Positions 22,901 to 33,682 of a stretch of DNA of 64,000 nt are shown here, piece by piece (within the stretch, counting starts at the first letter, position 1; each line of letters opens with the position of its first letter). The notes under the pieces were generated by a model. It saw nothing but the letters and a program-made list of their open reading frames with translations. It had not been told where the DNA came from and did not search any database. Source of the DNA: Chrysopilus asiliformis (lineage: Eukaryota > Arthropoda > Insecta > Diptera > Rhagionidae); NCBI GenBank assembly GCA_964034945.1, contig OZ035963.1, forward strand, positions 3,693,828-3,757,827, given 5' to 3'. A program made the position numbers and the translations under genes.

Positions 22901-24539
22901 TTTTTCTAAATGTCACGGTTTTGATAATGAATACAAATGTGTTTTCCTCGCAAATTACATTAACGCTTGGGAAATTGAATATTTCCTCAGTTCCATATGT
23001 TATCACACGCAAAGTCCGTTTTTAATGTGAAAAAAACCCACATTCGGTTTGATTTTTTTTTATTCACTGGCGAGAAAACCTTATGATGCAAACTTTATCG
23101 AATTTTTCACCTTCTCATGATTCAAATACCATATGCATCCCTGAACTTTGGCTCTTATGGTAAGAAAACTTTAATAAATGAATTAATCGTACGTAATTAT
23201 GGGTATGTTTACATAAATATAACTCAAATTATGAAAACAAACACAGAGAAATCAAGTTTTTCTTTTGGGAGGAAAATTTACCGTTATTTTTCTTACGATT
23301 TACTGAACAACAGGTCCTATTTTCAGCTTTTCTGGTTTGTAGGCGTCATGAATATTGATATCTTATCAACTAAACGCCTTTTGTTAAAAAGAAAACTTTA
23401 TGTTCGACGATTAGGCAGGCACCTTCTGCAAAGTGTAAAAAGCTAAAGAAAAGACGCCGGGAAATTTCAAGAAAGGCCCAAGAGTTTTATTAGATCGATC
23501 TGCCATTGTGGGTTTTATTCGGGGACACCCGGAAAATTTGTCAAGAACTTTAGCGCCCGTACGACTTTTAACTCACATATGAGGATGAATGAGTTTTTCG
23601 TACGTTTGATATGGTGTGGTCTGGAGGACAGTATTTTATTTGCGTGTTACTAATTTTTCCTTATCAGATTCGAATTAAGTGGTTAACGTGTTGCTAAAAA
23701 GTACATACATATATGATGGTGGTGGTGGGCTTCAGTTATACATAATTTCAATTTAAAAATAGGAAAATCCAACGTGTTAAGATAAGAGGATATTTTATGA
23801 GGTCTGGCACCAAACTAAATCGAGTTACGTTCTCACATTTTCCATATTGTTATATTTTTCCCGGTTTTTTTCTTTGCTATACAACTTTTTCAAGGAAAAG
23901 CTTTTACCGTTGCTAACTCTGACTTGATGACTTTTAACAAACATGTATGCCAAGTGTTAACAGCAGAGGTGAGAATTGCGTGTCAAATAGTTTAGTGACT
24001 GTGTGAGGTATATTTATATATTTTGTGGGACCAATCCAGGTGACATTGATACAACTTTGTATTAAATGTGGATAACAACCCCAGGGTTAGGTCCATGAAC
24101 TTTCCCTGTGTTAAAACAATTTACATGTACGTACATATATGTTTATTAGGTGGAAGGTTTAATGACTTGTGTGCCACTTATTCTGGCGGATATTAAAGTT
24201 AATGTTTTGGGTGTTATTACCAACACTAGATATTGAGATAAAAATAATCGTTTTCTTGAACTTAATGGATTTATCAGATCAATTGTATGGGATTCTTTTT
24301 TTGTAATCTTCTAATTTTTGGGAGAGTTTTTCAACGTCTCGATAGTTTAACCATAGTGACACAAGAAGGCGAAAAAAAGACTCCGCAACTACAATAATTA
24401 GACAAGGTTCAATAATTAGACAAACGGAGCGAATTCATTAAACTTTCGTATTCACTGGAGAACACAATTTTTGGTGGATTGTGAAACATTTGTGAGGTGT
24501 TCTTACCTTTCAACAGCAGAAATTTTAAAAGTAATATGG

Positions 24540-24676
24540 CGTAGGTTGGTTCAGTACTATGGAGGGGGAGGTGGGTTCTGCAATAAACTCCATTCAAAAT
24601 ACCTGAAAAGTCAAGACGAAAGAAAGGGAAAGGAGTTTGAAAAGCCGAAAATTAGCGTGAATTATTTCATGTACAG
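24540..24676 (+). mobile_element. TACGTCAC-family MITE, partial copy
   Basis: AATAAACTCCATTCAAAATA and the right end CCGAAAATTAGCGTGAATTA match the family. The left end is not recognisable. A G-rich block (GGAGGGGGAGGTGGG) lies at about 24560. Confidence 0.5.
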
Positions 24677-27600
24677 CTCTCCCCCCTTCCCGTAAAGGGA
24701 AAGTTAGAACCTTTGGCGACCACCGACTTAGATTGGAGTTGCAAATATGTAGCAATGGGTCAATTTCCAATTGTCACTTTTAAAAGCCAACCTTTATTAT
24801 CTTCGCTCGATCATTATAAGTGCAACATTTATAAGGTTTTGCAATCCTAGTATGGGAAATCCAACGACAACAGTTGCCCAATAATGTTTTTGCAGTGAAG
24901 TTTCCCCAAACAAAATCGTACTTTGAGTTGCAATGTCAAAAAATCATTTTTATATTCCCAGTATTGCTTCAAAAACCACAAAACTTTTCAAGAATTAATT
25001 AATATCACTTAGATTCAACCAGAGTTTATTAACTTTAACTCATAATCACAACAAAACACCAAATGACTAGCATCAAGAGCATAAAATGTGTAATTTTATC
25101 AGTTCCAGATTTGAAAAAAAAACGGGAGCCTCCCAAAAAGAAATTTGGATTGCATGTCTATAATCAACGTTTCCAATTGAAATTACTTTCGACGCAGCAA
25201 GTTTTCCCTAATTTTGATTTCAATTAAGGGCAAAAGGGAGCAAAAACGCCGCTATGCACGCATAGTGAAGACAGTTGGAGTGCGTTTTCAATTGTTTTTT
25301 GTCTCTTAATTTTATTTTCATTTGAATTGATACCCGGCAATTTTCTTACCACTTAAACAAATTAACTTGCAACAGTAGCTTCGATTCTTTATAGTTTTTT
25401 TTACCTGATTATAGTTAAAATACCGGCATTTAGTAAAGTGCTACGTATAATTTATATGTCCCTCTGTATAAGTCGGATAGTTGTATTCATTAATCATTTT
25501 AACTGATTTTGATTAATTCACTCCTGCAGCAGGAAAAACTCATTCCATGATAAGAAAATATAAAAGAACAAAATTGTTGTACATAATTTTGTTTTATTTG
25601 CAGTAAACCAAGAAAAATAAATCTACAATCGATGGCTAATAACAATTCTTCCTGAGCTTTTCATTCATGCAAGAAAATTAAAAAGAAATTTAAAACGTTT
25701 TCCTCATTGGAAGAAGTTTTCTGAATTTTTAAACACACTTTACACATGCTGAAAAACTATTCGAACGATTGAAGTGAAATTTTGGCTAATATGTTCTAAA
25801 AGCAAGAAATTTGAAAACGTTTCGATCGATTAAGATGAAATTTTGGATCATATTTAATGAGGAAAAAGGTAAACCTGAAAACATTTTGACCGATTGAGCG
25901 GAAATTTCATCGCATGTTTTTTTTAACAGAAGGAAATGTATCAAAAATCATGGGTTTTACCACAGAATTTTCCACTCTACCTCTAAAAAGTTTTTTTTTC
26001 CAAAAAACCCTAATTATTTAAATGACAAAATCGCACATGCCGGAAAAACTGGTTTAAAAAATGGTCATTTAGAATTCTTTAGCTGCACTCGTGCGAAATT
26101 TCCAAGATAAGACCAGAATCTTTTAAATTTGTTTAATCCGAAAAATAGGTCAAATTTTGGGTTAAGTAAGGGTTAAAACGGCATGTGATCACTTCATAGG
26201 TCCTTCCCATTGTATCTCATCGTCCTTCCGATTCAGGCGGTTGTCGCTCTTCCGTTTTGCCGGGCATTCAAATGGCTACAATTGCTTAGAGGGTGAAATT
26301 CCGGTAATTAAGTTCTATTATGACTCGAACGATGGCCCTGGTGTCATTCAGATGGACACACGACTTTCTCATTTTCACCCCTTACCAACTTTTTTGCCAA
26401 ATATCTGTCCGAATATAGGCAAGAAATTGGATGGAAGTGAATGTCGTCTGGATATCATCCGGAATTGAAGTCTCTTTCAAGCCCACAGAAGAGTTCACTT
26501 TTGCCTTATGCCGTTGGCTGCATTCGCAACTAATTCTAGTCCTGTTCTCCCTTCTGCTCTCCTGCTACCTTTTCTGAGCCTTCTGCTGATGATGGTTTTA
26601 TATTATAGCAATTTCTGTTGGACTTTCAAAACTGATGGGGTCCGTCCGTTCGCCATCAGCACCACAACCATCACTATTGCCAGCCAGCCCTTTTCGTCCT
26701 TTTGACAGAATAAATTATCACTTTAATTAAGGGCACAGCAGGGAACTGTACGAGTATATGGGAGGATCAAGCCATAGCTGGACATAATATGAACACAACC
26801 TAATGTTACTCGTATTTCAATATATGTACGTACGATAATATAAAGACCATCCGAAATGAGTAACTAAACGGGCGGCAGGAGTCGTTGGGACTTTAAGCGG
26901 GAAAAATGGTTTTCGCAAACTGTTTAAAGGGTCAAACGGGTGGCTGCTGCCCGGCCTGAAGGGGTGAATGCTTCGGGCGAATATTATGATAACAGCATTC
27001 TATTGACTCCTCTACAATTTCCTGTTTCAATTTTCTATTTAGTATTCTCATAGTGTTTGCCATTCACTTTTTTCCATGTCGGCCAAACTCCACGTTTCCC
27101 GACCGGAGAGGAAATTTTTTTTTTGGAGTTTCAGCCGACATGAGACTAAAAATGATTAAATACGCTGGGGTTATATTTAACGCTAATTTCGCTCAGCAAG
27201 AGCTTCACATCATTTCTGACATTAATAGTCAAAAACAGAGTTTTTCAGAGTATAGAAAGGGTTTTTTTTGTTCGTTTGTCTTGTTTATTTTCCCTTATAA
27301 CTAGGAATACTTAATGATACCATGTTTGATGTTCCCAAACGAGCAAAGGTGTGTCGTATATGTCTATCAAAATGTTACTTTTGCGATGAACTTTCTGAGT
27401 GCTAAACCATCATTTTTATTAGTTTTATTATGAGAAAAATTGTTTTATTTGACTTTTACTAATATAGGATCGCCCAGAGTCATTATATTGTGCTTTTTTG
27501 TTAAAAAAAATTCTTGGAATTTTGCTGTTTGCAGACTGTTTTCAACAAGCACTAATTAACCTCTTATAAATTCTCGCCTGAAGTTCAATCACAGGACAAT

Positions 27601-27700
27601 CACTTTACGGACGTTAGAAAAAATTTACTTATTTATGGTGTTAGGTATCATATGGGTTATGGATCTTGTTACATATTTCTATACTGACCACATTTATCAG
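24677..27700. other. Non-coding stretch, one possible exon
   Basis: A pyrimidine-rich acceptor-like sequence ends in CAG at about 26237, followed by an open frame to 26468 (EIPVIKFYYDSNDGPG...). I do not recognise the peptide and regard it as weak. A hairpin of CATGTCGGC...CTCC type spans 27077-27141, with 18-bp arms and one indel. The rest is featureless. Confidence 0.4.
25757..25912 (+). repeat. Diverged 60-65 bp tandem repeat, 3 copies
   Basis: The motif CGAxCGATT(A/G)AGxxGAAATTTTG recurs at about 25763, 25824 and 25889, each preceded by an AAAAAC/AAAACG/AAAACA-type segment. Single copies of the motif occur at about 34696 and 47755. Confidence 0.55.
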
Positions 27701-27950
27701 TAGGGTGACCATACATCCCGGAAATGGCGGAATAATCCCGAATTTAGGCACGTTGACCCGGCATTTTGGATACTAAATTATTGTGCTGGATTTAGTGTTA
27801 TAATTTATAAAACGTTAGAAATATTGATCTATAAATATTCAACAAATACTCTTTACTTCGGTGGGGGTTTCTGTAAATTGATTTTTTCGCCTGCAGCACA
27901 TTTTTCCCGTGGTTTTAAATTTTTCGTCTGCGGCGCTTTTGTCTCTATTA
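27701..27950 (+). mobile_element. GGGTGACCATA-family repeat, copy 1
   Basis: Head TAGGGTGACCATACATCCCG with a repeated CCCG-rich motif, then CGCCTGCAGCACATTTTT and CGTCTGCGGCGCTTTT. The head and the GCGGCGC-type motif recur together at 50635-50960 and 60420-60575. No frame or clear terminus. Confidence 0.5.
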
Positions 27951-29459
27951 TGGTATCAAGCAAAATAAAGGTTTTAATATTAATATATGACACGCAAATT
28001 TAAAAGGGTTGTTAAAATAAGAACTTTCTTAGTTAAGAAAACCTCTATTTGTTTAAGCATAACTCTTCCAAACTAAATTCTACCACCGACTTTTTCTACC
28101 ATCATTCTGCACTAGTTTGAGTTGCGCCTCCTTTTTCGAATACAAATTCAAGAAAACCAGGAGGAAATGCAAAAAAAAAAACCAATATTCTGGTCGAGCT
28201 TGTTACATCAAGAAAGATCTAAGGGATGCTCTGTCGATGTCATGTAGAAGAATCTAGACGAAAGGGAATTAAAACACATCAACTGGAATCTGATTAGCAA
28301 TGAAACGTCGAATAAACCTAAAGACGAAATATCACGAAGCGAAGGCTTTTAATCCTTAAAAAGCCTCCTTCATCTGATGAAATATGAAGAAAGTTGTTTT
28401 CTAGATGTTTTTTTTTTGCTCTCAGCTCATCGTTTATACATCAGAATAGCGGCCAACGCACAGACACGAAATTCGTTACAACACCCTTAAGAAAGCACAG
28501 TGGAGCGGTTATGACACGACTGAAAAGGGTCGCTTTTTTGGCGATGGTTTTTTTTTTCAAGGTAGGTTGAGTGTGTGACGGCCACACTCATAAAAACGCT
28601 ATAAGGCAAAAGTCAAGAAAGGATACAAATGAACAACAACAACAAAAATGAACAGAACTACAACCGAGTGAAATAGGAATAAGTAAACACTGTCTTCAAA
28701 TTTGATCCTGCTCAGCTCATCCCTTTTGCCCCCCATCCGCTCCATTCGAATTTCGCCGAGCCAAAACGCAATTCTCGCTTCCTTTTTACATCACTCGGGA
28801 GGTCTTTAGGTGCGCGGCTAAAGTAAGTGCACATTAATTATTAATCGGGAACAAAAAGTACAAGAGATATAAAAGCAAAGATGATTGTATGGAAGACGGA
28901 GTTAATTCGAACCAAAAGGAAAATGTTGTCCTCTGCTGTTGAATTTCTTAGTATTATAACGAAATTCACTCAAGAAAAGGCAAATCATGCCATTTAAAGA
29001 CTACGAGTATTACCAAGGAATTAAATAAACCAAATGCGAACTTTAAGAAATTCACCGTTTTTCGGGTAAAAATTTAAGCAACAGAAAGTCAGATAATTTC
29101 GTTTTCGTAATAATAAGGCGTAAATTAGTAATTGACAAACAAAGTTTTAATGAAAATCTTGCCACCGTCTCATAAAGTTAAATGACATGATCTGAGTTGC
29201 AAAACAAAAAAAAACTTTATCGAAAAGGTGAACCAATTTAATAAAGGATTATGTAGTTTGCAATAAAAATACAATTTTTATTCTTTCATCTAACTGATTT
29301 GAAGGTTATTATAAATTATTTCAAAGTGTTTGTAAAAGTTTGGCAAACAAAGTTGGTATTTTTTACAGGTAAATAAGCAGAAATTTGTGAACATCGTCTA
29401 CTAGAAATACACTTTTAATTTCTTCGGCACCCTCTTGATTAAGCTTTTAATTGACTTTT
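27951..29459. other. Non-coding stretch
   Basis: The part 28700-28870 is less AT-rich and contains CATTAATTATTAATCGGG, a paired homeodomain-type site, and TATAAAAG at 28869 with no initiator at the right spacing. No gene is supported. Confidence 0.45.
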
Positions 29460-29715
29460 TTAACACGTTGGCTACCATGTGAGTCACCGGTGTACACACT
29501 CTATTGTCATTACCGTCAGTTTCTCAAGTTCCATGGTTGAGTGCAGTCGCTCGTGCGGTACAAAGGGGTTTTTTTTTGTGGAGCATGGAGTTCGTTTTTG
29601 TCTGTATTGATCTTGTGTTCACTGGTGACTCACAAAGCACAGAAATGATTTTTGCGTTTTTTCCCAGTGTATACTAGCGGAGTAAGCGTTTTTTGGCTGG
29701 TAGCCAACGTGTTAA
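29460..29715. mobile_element. piggyBac-type MITE with TTAA ends
   Basis: The element is bounded by TTAA at 29460-29463 and 29712-29715. Directly inside, CACGTTGGCTACCA is inverted as TGGTAGCCAACGTG (ends at 29711). A second, inner inverted pair follows: GTGAGTCACCGGTG near 29480 and CACTGGTGACTCAC near 29620. TTAA target duplications with terminal plus subterminal repeats are the hallmark of the piggyBac superfamily. At 256 bp there is no room for a transposase. Only one copy lies in this window. Confidence 0.8.
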
Positions 29716-31645
29716 GTAAATAAAGGGCAAGTTTTTCAAAAATCAAATTTTGAGAATAAAAACCAAACTTCGAAATACTTTTTAAAGATGGTTTTTAACC
29801 GAAAGCCACATTAGGTGAATATTGTAGAGCAACTATTTTTTTTTCTTTTATTCCTAGGTGAGTCTTTCTATTGCAGTAGTTATTTGAATTTCTTGAGCTC
29901 TAGGATTTTATTATTTTTTGACCAAATTAGTAATTCTTATGTATTCTGATTAACGGATACCCCCCTAACATCATAAATAGCCAGCTTTCTCCTAATCAGA
30001 AAAAAAATTGTCTTAAATTTAATCACTTATTTAATGCAAAGTTGTTTAATTTAACCTCTTTAGTGCTTAATATTCTAATGTATCACTCATACTACAATAA
30101 ATACCACCGAAAACCATAACATATCGAATACGAACACTCCCATAGGGGATTATAAATTATGACATACTTTCCGGTCATATTTAAAATTATTTGTCTCATT
30201 ATCATAATTGAATGTTCCTAACGAAATTACACATGCTATAAGATAGACATAAATGGAATAAACTCATAAATATGTACGGTATATGCCTGGACATTTTCAT
30301 ATTTATTTTGTGTTTGATATCTGCACGTTTTGTCATCAATTGTCACGCGCAAGATTTAATTCATGCTGCACCTAAAGTATTGATTCAAGGGTATAAAGTT
30401 TCCATTTTAAGTGATTCGAGTGCTCACGCCATCAGAAATTTACCGGCCGTTGGGTGAATTATGTGCCCTCTTCATGGTATCCGGTGGTGGTAGTCATCCT
30501 TCCGCTGTCTCTTCCCAATGCTCTTTAATTTTATGTCACGTGTCATCGTATTTGTTGGATGTCCAAAACAATCACAAAATAATCATCGAGAAAGGGTCAA
30601 AATGAGGATGTGACCAGATCAGAGATGAACATAAAGCCACCGACCGGGCATTACAGCCACTGTGTTGACTGGACTCTGGCTTATGGCCTGTCACCCTGTG
30701 GGAGACCGGTCTGCTGTTGTTATTATCCTTTCACGTGTTCTGCTGGTTTAGCATCGCCGAATTTCGGACGGTGACAGGGTAGAGATTTTACACAATGTTT
30801 TTGGCTTATGAAACATCCCTTCATCAAATTGGGTTGGGGAGGAAGGCCTTCTATCCCAGCATATTATCTGATGTCTGACCAGTACAGAACTGAAGGTGGT
30901 TGTGGCAACGGGGTTGACTGGTCCTTATCGTACTGGTGCTGGTCCCAATGAAATTGCTGGCGATGGCCATGGCTGGGGTGGATGTAAATTGAACTTCCAT
31001 AAACTAATTTCGAGGGCAAAGGATTAAATTTTTAAATTGCAGTGTGGGTTGCGCCTCCAAGCAGAGATGTTTACCCTAGCACACTTCAGTCTGAAATTTT
31101 TTCAATTTTTAAAGATTACTATCAGATGCCTGCTATGTTTTGATTCAATTAATGTATTGAAATTTTGGAACCAAAAATCTAGGATTTTGAAGACTATTAA
31201 AATTTCTGTTGTCTAAATATAATCAAAAATAAACAAGAATTTTGGTTCAACATTATCAAAACTGGTGTTTTAGGTAAGAAACTCACACTAAAAGCTTCAT
31301 TTTTTAGAAAACACGACACGTTAAATTTTTACTATTTGTGGACCCTATTATACTTTCAATGCGTTTGTGCGTTTTCAAGATCTATCAGCAAGCTGCTTGT
31401 ATGTCAGGCACAAAGCTTGTGGCTTTTAAACTTTTCACGCACAACTTTTCCCTACAGTTAGGAAGAAATTTTTTTAGTCAGTTGTCGTTCTTTAGTCCTA
31501 GAGAGGCACCATTATTTGAAAATTTCATATGAAAAACCGTTTTAAAAAGTTGCTTGAGCATCAAATTCGACTCGAAACAGGGATAGCGAATACAACTTTT
31601 TCTTCTAACTCGAAACAAACGCTTGAAACAAGTTACAGAATATCA
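29716..31645. other. Non-coding stretch
   Basis: The block 30600-31000 is less AT-rich but contains no recognised frame. No repeats shared with the rest of the window were found. Confidence 0.5.
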
Positions 31646-32479
31646 CTCCAGATCAGTGATGCCAGATGTAGGGGAAAGTACCCACATGTAGGGTAATTCT
31701 GTCACAAAAGTTGAGCGTAGGTAGAAAGGGACAGATTTCTAATATTCTCAAAAATGTAGGTACTTTCTGATAAAATTTTTGTGCCTGTATAAAATATAAG
31801 TTTTTTCTGTATTTTTCTATAGAAATCATTGTTTTTGCTTGTGTATTCGATCCATACATGATATTCGTTACTACAACTATACATTGATAGTTTTGCACTG
31901 AAGGATAAGTAAATGTTAGTTCAATTTGGGGAATTGGCAACATTGTTATTGTATTGTCGTGATTTGTATTTTCGTGTTCTAGTCACATGGTTTAAAAATA
32001 AAAATATTTTTTTGGTTTTAATAATTAATATTTAATTATTAAAAGAAAAAGAAATACCATGGCGACGAATATAATGGACATTGAGGATTGTGAAAGTTCT
32101 GCTTCTGGAGACAGCCGTAAGGAAATTTCGAGTACATGCAAAACCAAATAGAGGAAACAAAAATTTAGTGATAACTGGCTACAACTACCGATATTCACAG
32201 GGTGGTTGAAAAAAGTAGGAAAAGATTAATATAAATGTAGGTGTACTGCTTGTAATAAAATCATGAACTGGGGCAAATCAGAATTGCAAAAACATGCAAA
32301 AACTAAACTGCATAAAAAAAATGTTGATCAAAGCAAAGGTTAAAAAAACTGTTTTTTTTGGAAAAAATATTGTAGAGAAAGTGTACTAGAAATAAAAGAT
32401 AACAGTAGGGGAAAATAGGTACTTTTTTTCATAGCCGTAGGTACTTTATGAAATTGTATCTGGCATCACTGCTCCAGAT
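31646..32479 (+). mobile_element. hAT element with intact 8-bp target duplication
   Basis: The octamer CTCCAGAT occurs at 31646-31653 and again at 32472-32479. Between them the 818-bp element starts CAGTGATGCCAGATGTAGGG and ends with the inverted form ATCTGGCATCACTG; the shared terminal core is CAGTGATGCCAGAT. A subterminal GTAGG-x-GTACTT/AAGTACC pair strengthens the inverted ends. CAG-x-G termini and 8-bp duplications define the hAT superfamily. The interior holds the beginning of a dead transposase-like frame (32059-32343), so this is an internally deleted, non-autonomous copy. The perfect duplication suggests a fairly recent insertion. Confidence 0.9.
32059..32343 (+). pseudogene. Degenerate hAT transposase N-terminal zinc-finger frame
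   Basis: An ATG at 32059 opens 94 codons broken by in-frame stops at 32149 (TAG) and 32227 (TAA), before a final TAA at 32341. After an acidic Ser-rich start the frame reads KFSDNWLQLPIFTGWLKKV, then after the second stop YKCRCTACNKIMNWGKSELQ and KHAKTKLHKK. The Cys-x2-Cys ... His-x5-His spacing, the W-L segment before it and the Lys-rich end match the BED/TTF-like DNA-binding finger at the start of hAT-type transposases. The catalytic DDE region and the dimerisation region are absent, so no protein can be made. It lies inside the hAT element at 31646-32479. Confidence 0.65.
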
Positions 32480-32705
32480 GGCAGACACAAAAGTGAAAAA
32501 TCGAGACAATTTTGGTAACAATTTGTGTTATGGGTTTTTTGGTCGTTGATAACGGCGAATCCGAGATCCAAGTTCCAAAATTAATTCCAGACCTCGATTC
32601 ATAATTCCATTTTTGGACCTCAGTTTCGTAATCAGCGACCCCAAAAAACCCAGAATATCCATTGTCACCGAAATAATCGCGATTTTTCACATTTGCATCC
32701 GCCAT
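32478..32705. repeat. Foldback with roughly 100-bp arms
   Basis: ATGGCAGACACAAAAGTGAA (32478-) pairs with the inverted ATGGCGGATGCAAATGTGAA ending at 32705. Complementarity continues, imperfectly, through TGGGTTTTTTGGTCGTTGAT to about 32575, against the segment starting near 32600. The inner motif (GGGGTCGCTGATTACG in one orientation) recurs at 32743-32770, 42580-42615 and 51165-51220. The minus-strand frame over this block reflects the repeat. The hAT element abuts its left edge. Confidence 0.65.
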
Positions 32706-32792
32706 ACTGGATTCGCCATCTTGAATTTCGAAAATCTGATAACGGATTCGTGATCGGCGACCTCAGAGACGCCCGTAAATAAATTTTTATGT

Positions 32793-33302
32793 GATTTGGG
32801 CATGTGGGTTTTTTTGTTTTTTTGTGGGTTTTTTCTGAAAAATGCGCGCCGCAAGGGTTAAAATGTTGACTAATTTTATTATAAATTTATTTTCAATCAT
32901 TTTGCGTTTTTTTTTAATTAATTAAAATTATCAATTTCTACTAAATTAATTCAATACCAAAAATATTAATAATGTTTATTTTTCACTTTTGTTCTTTTTA
33001 TGATTTTGATAATAAATAGTAGGTATTAATTCATTTTTATAGCACTGTTGATAACCTCAAATTTATTTCAATTTCATATTTACTTTATGCAAAAAAAAGT
33101 GTGTTTGTTTAATTATTTGAACAGAACTAAAAATACGTTTTTAATTTAAATAAATTGCTGTTATTAATTGGTAATAATATCATAAATCTCCAAATTTGTA
33201 TTCAATGCGCATTACAATTTTTTTTATGAATGACATAAATGTGTGCTCATTATCATTAAATAAAAGGGTAAAAAATTAGTCCAAAATTTTTTTACTAATG
33301 CA
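32793..33302. other. Very AT-rich non-coding stretch
   Basis: No frame or shared repeat apart from AATGCGCCGCAAGGG at about 32841, the same GCGCCGC motif seen in the GGGTGACCATA family. Confidence 0.6.
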
Positions 33303-33572
33303 CACTCAGAAAAATGGAGGCTAACTCGACGACCTATACGGCGTGATTGGCCTCGGGCAGGCGCGCGTTCGCCTGCATGAGGGAAAGTAAAACTGAGTTG
33401 ACCTGTGGTTGGAGAAATTCTGAAATTAAGCCACCAGCAGGTGAAGTAGGGCATTGGGAGCTGCACGAGTTGACCTTAGATAGGTTAACTCTGACCGCTA
33501 GCTGGCTTACAGACACCTCTGTAAGGTCAGAGTTAACCTGACAAAAAGTTGACCTGGACATTTTTCTGAGTG
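33303..33572 (+). mobile_element. CACTCAG MITE, copy 2, complete
   Basis: CACTCAGAAAAATG at the left end is inverted as CATTTTTCTGAGTG at the right end (33559-33572). The interior is about 98% identical to copy 1 and contains the same perfect 15-bp subterminal hairpin (AGGTTAACTCTGACC) and GC-rich palindrome. The dinucleotide CA flanks both ends here, whereas copies 1 and 3 are flanked by TA, so the target duplication is probably two bases, Tc1/mariner-like. 270 bp, no coding capacity. Confidence 0.9.
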
Positions 33573-33652
33573 CAACAAAAGCCACTAATTTTATATTCAG
33601 TTTTTAACATGAAAATCTGTTTGAATGCAACATGAGGAATAACAAATTAGCT

Positions 33653-33682
33653 CTGGTTTAAACCCTGGTACGTTTAAACCAG
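33653..33682. repeat. 11-bp perfect hairpin
   Basis: CTGGTTTAAAC (33653-33663) and GTTTAAACCAG (33672-33682) with an 8-base loop. Confidence 0.75.

Larger units (their letters stand above)
18792..24539. other. Non-coding or possibly intronic stretch
   Basis: Apart from the pyrimidine tract at 19128-19248 and the weak open frame at 19606-19941, nothing is recognised. No shared repeat family was found, which makes this the longest repeat-poor part of the window. Confidence 0.45.

Noticed and set aside
26237..26468. Possible terminal exon after a good pyrimidine-rich acceptor
   Set aside because: The peptide is unrecognised and there is no visible upstream exon. Kept only as a note in the regional entry.
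31653..31943. Minus-strand frames across the left part of the hAT element
   Set aside because: They run opposite to the recognisable transposase remnant and begin at the element boundary.
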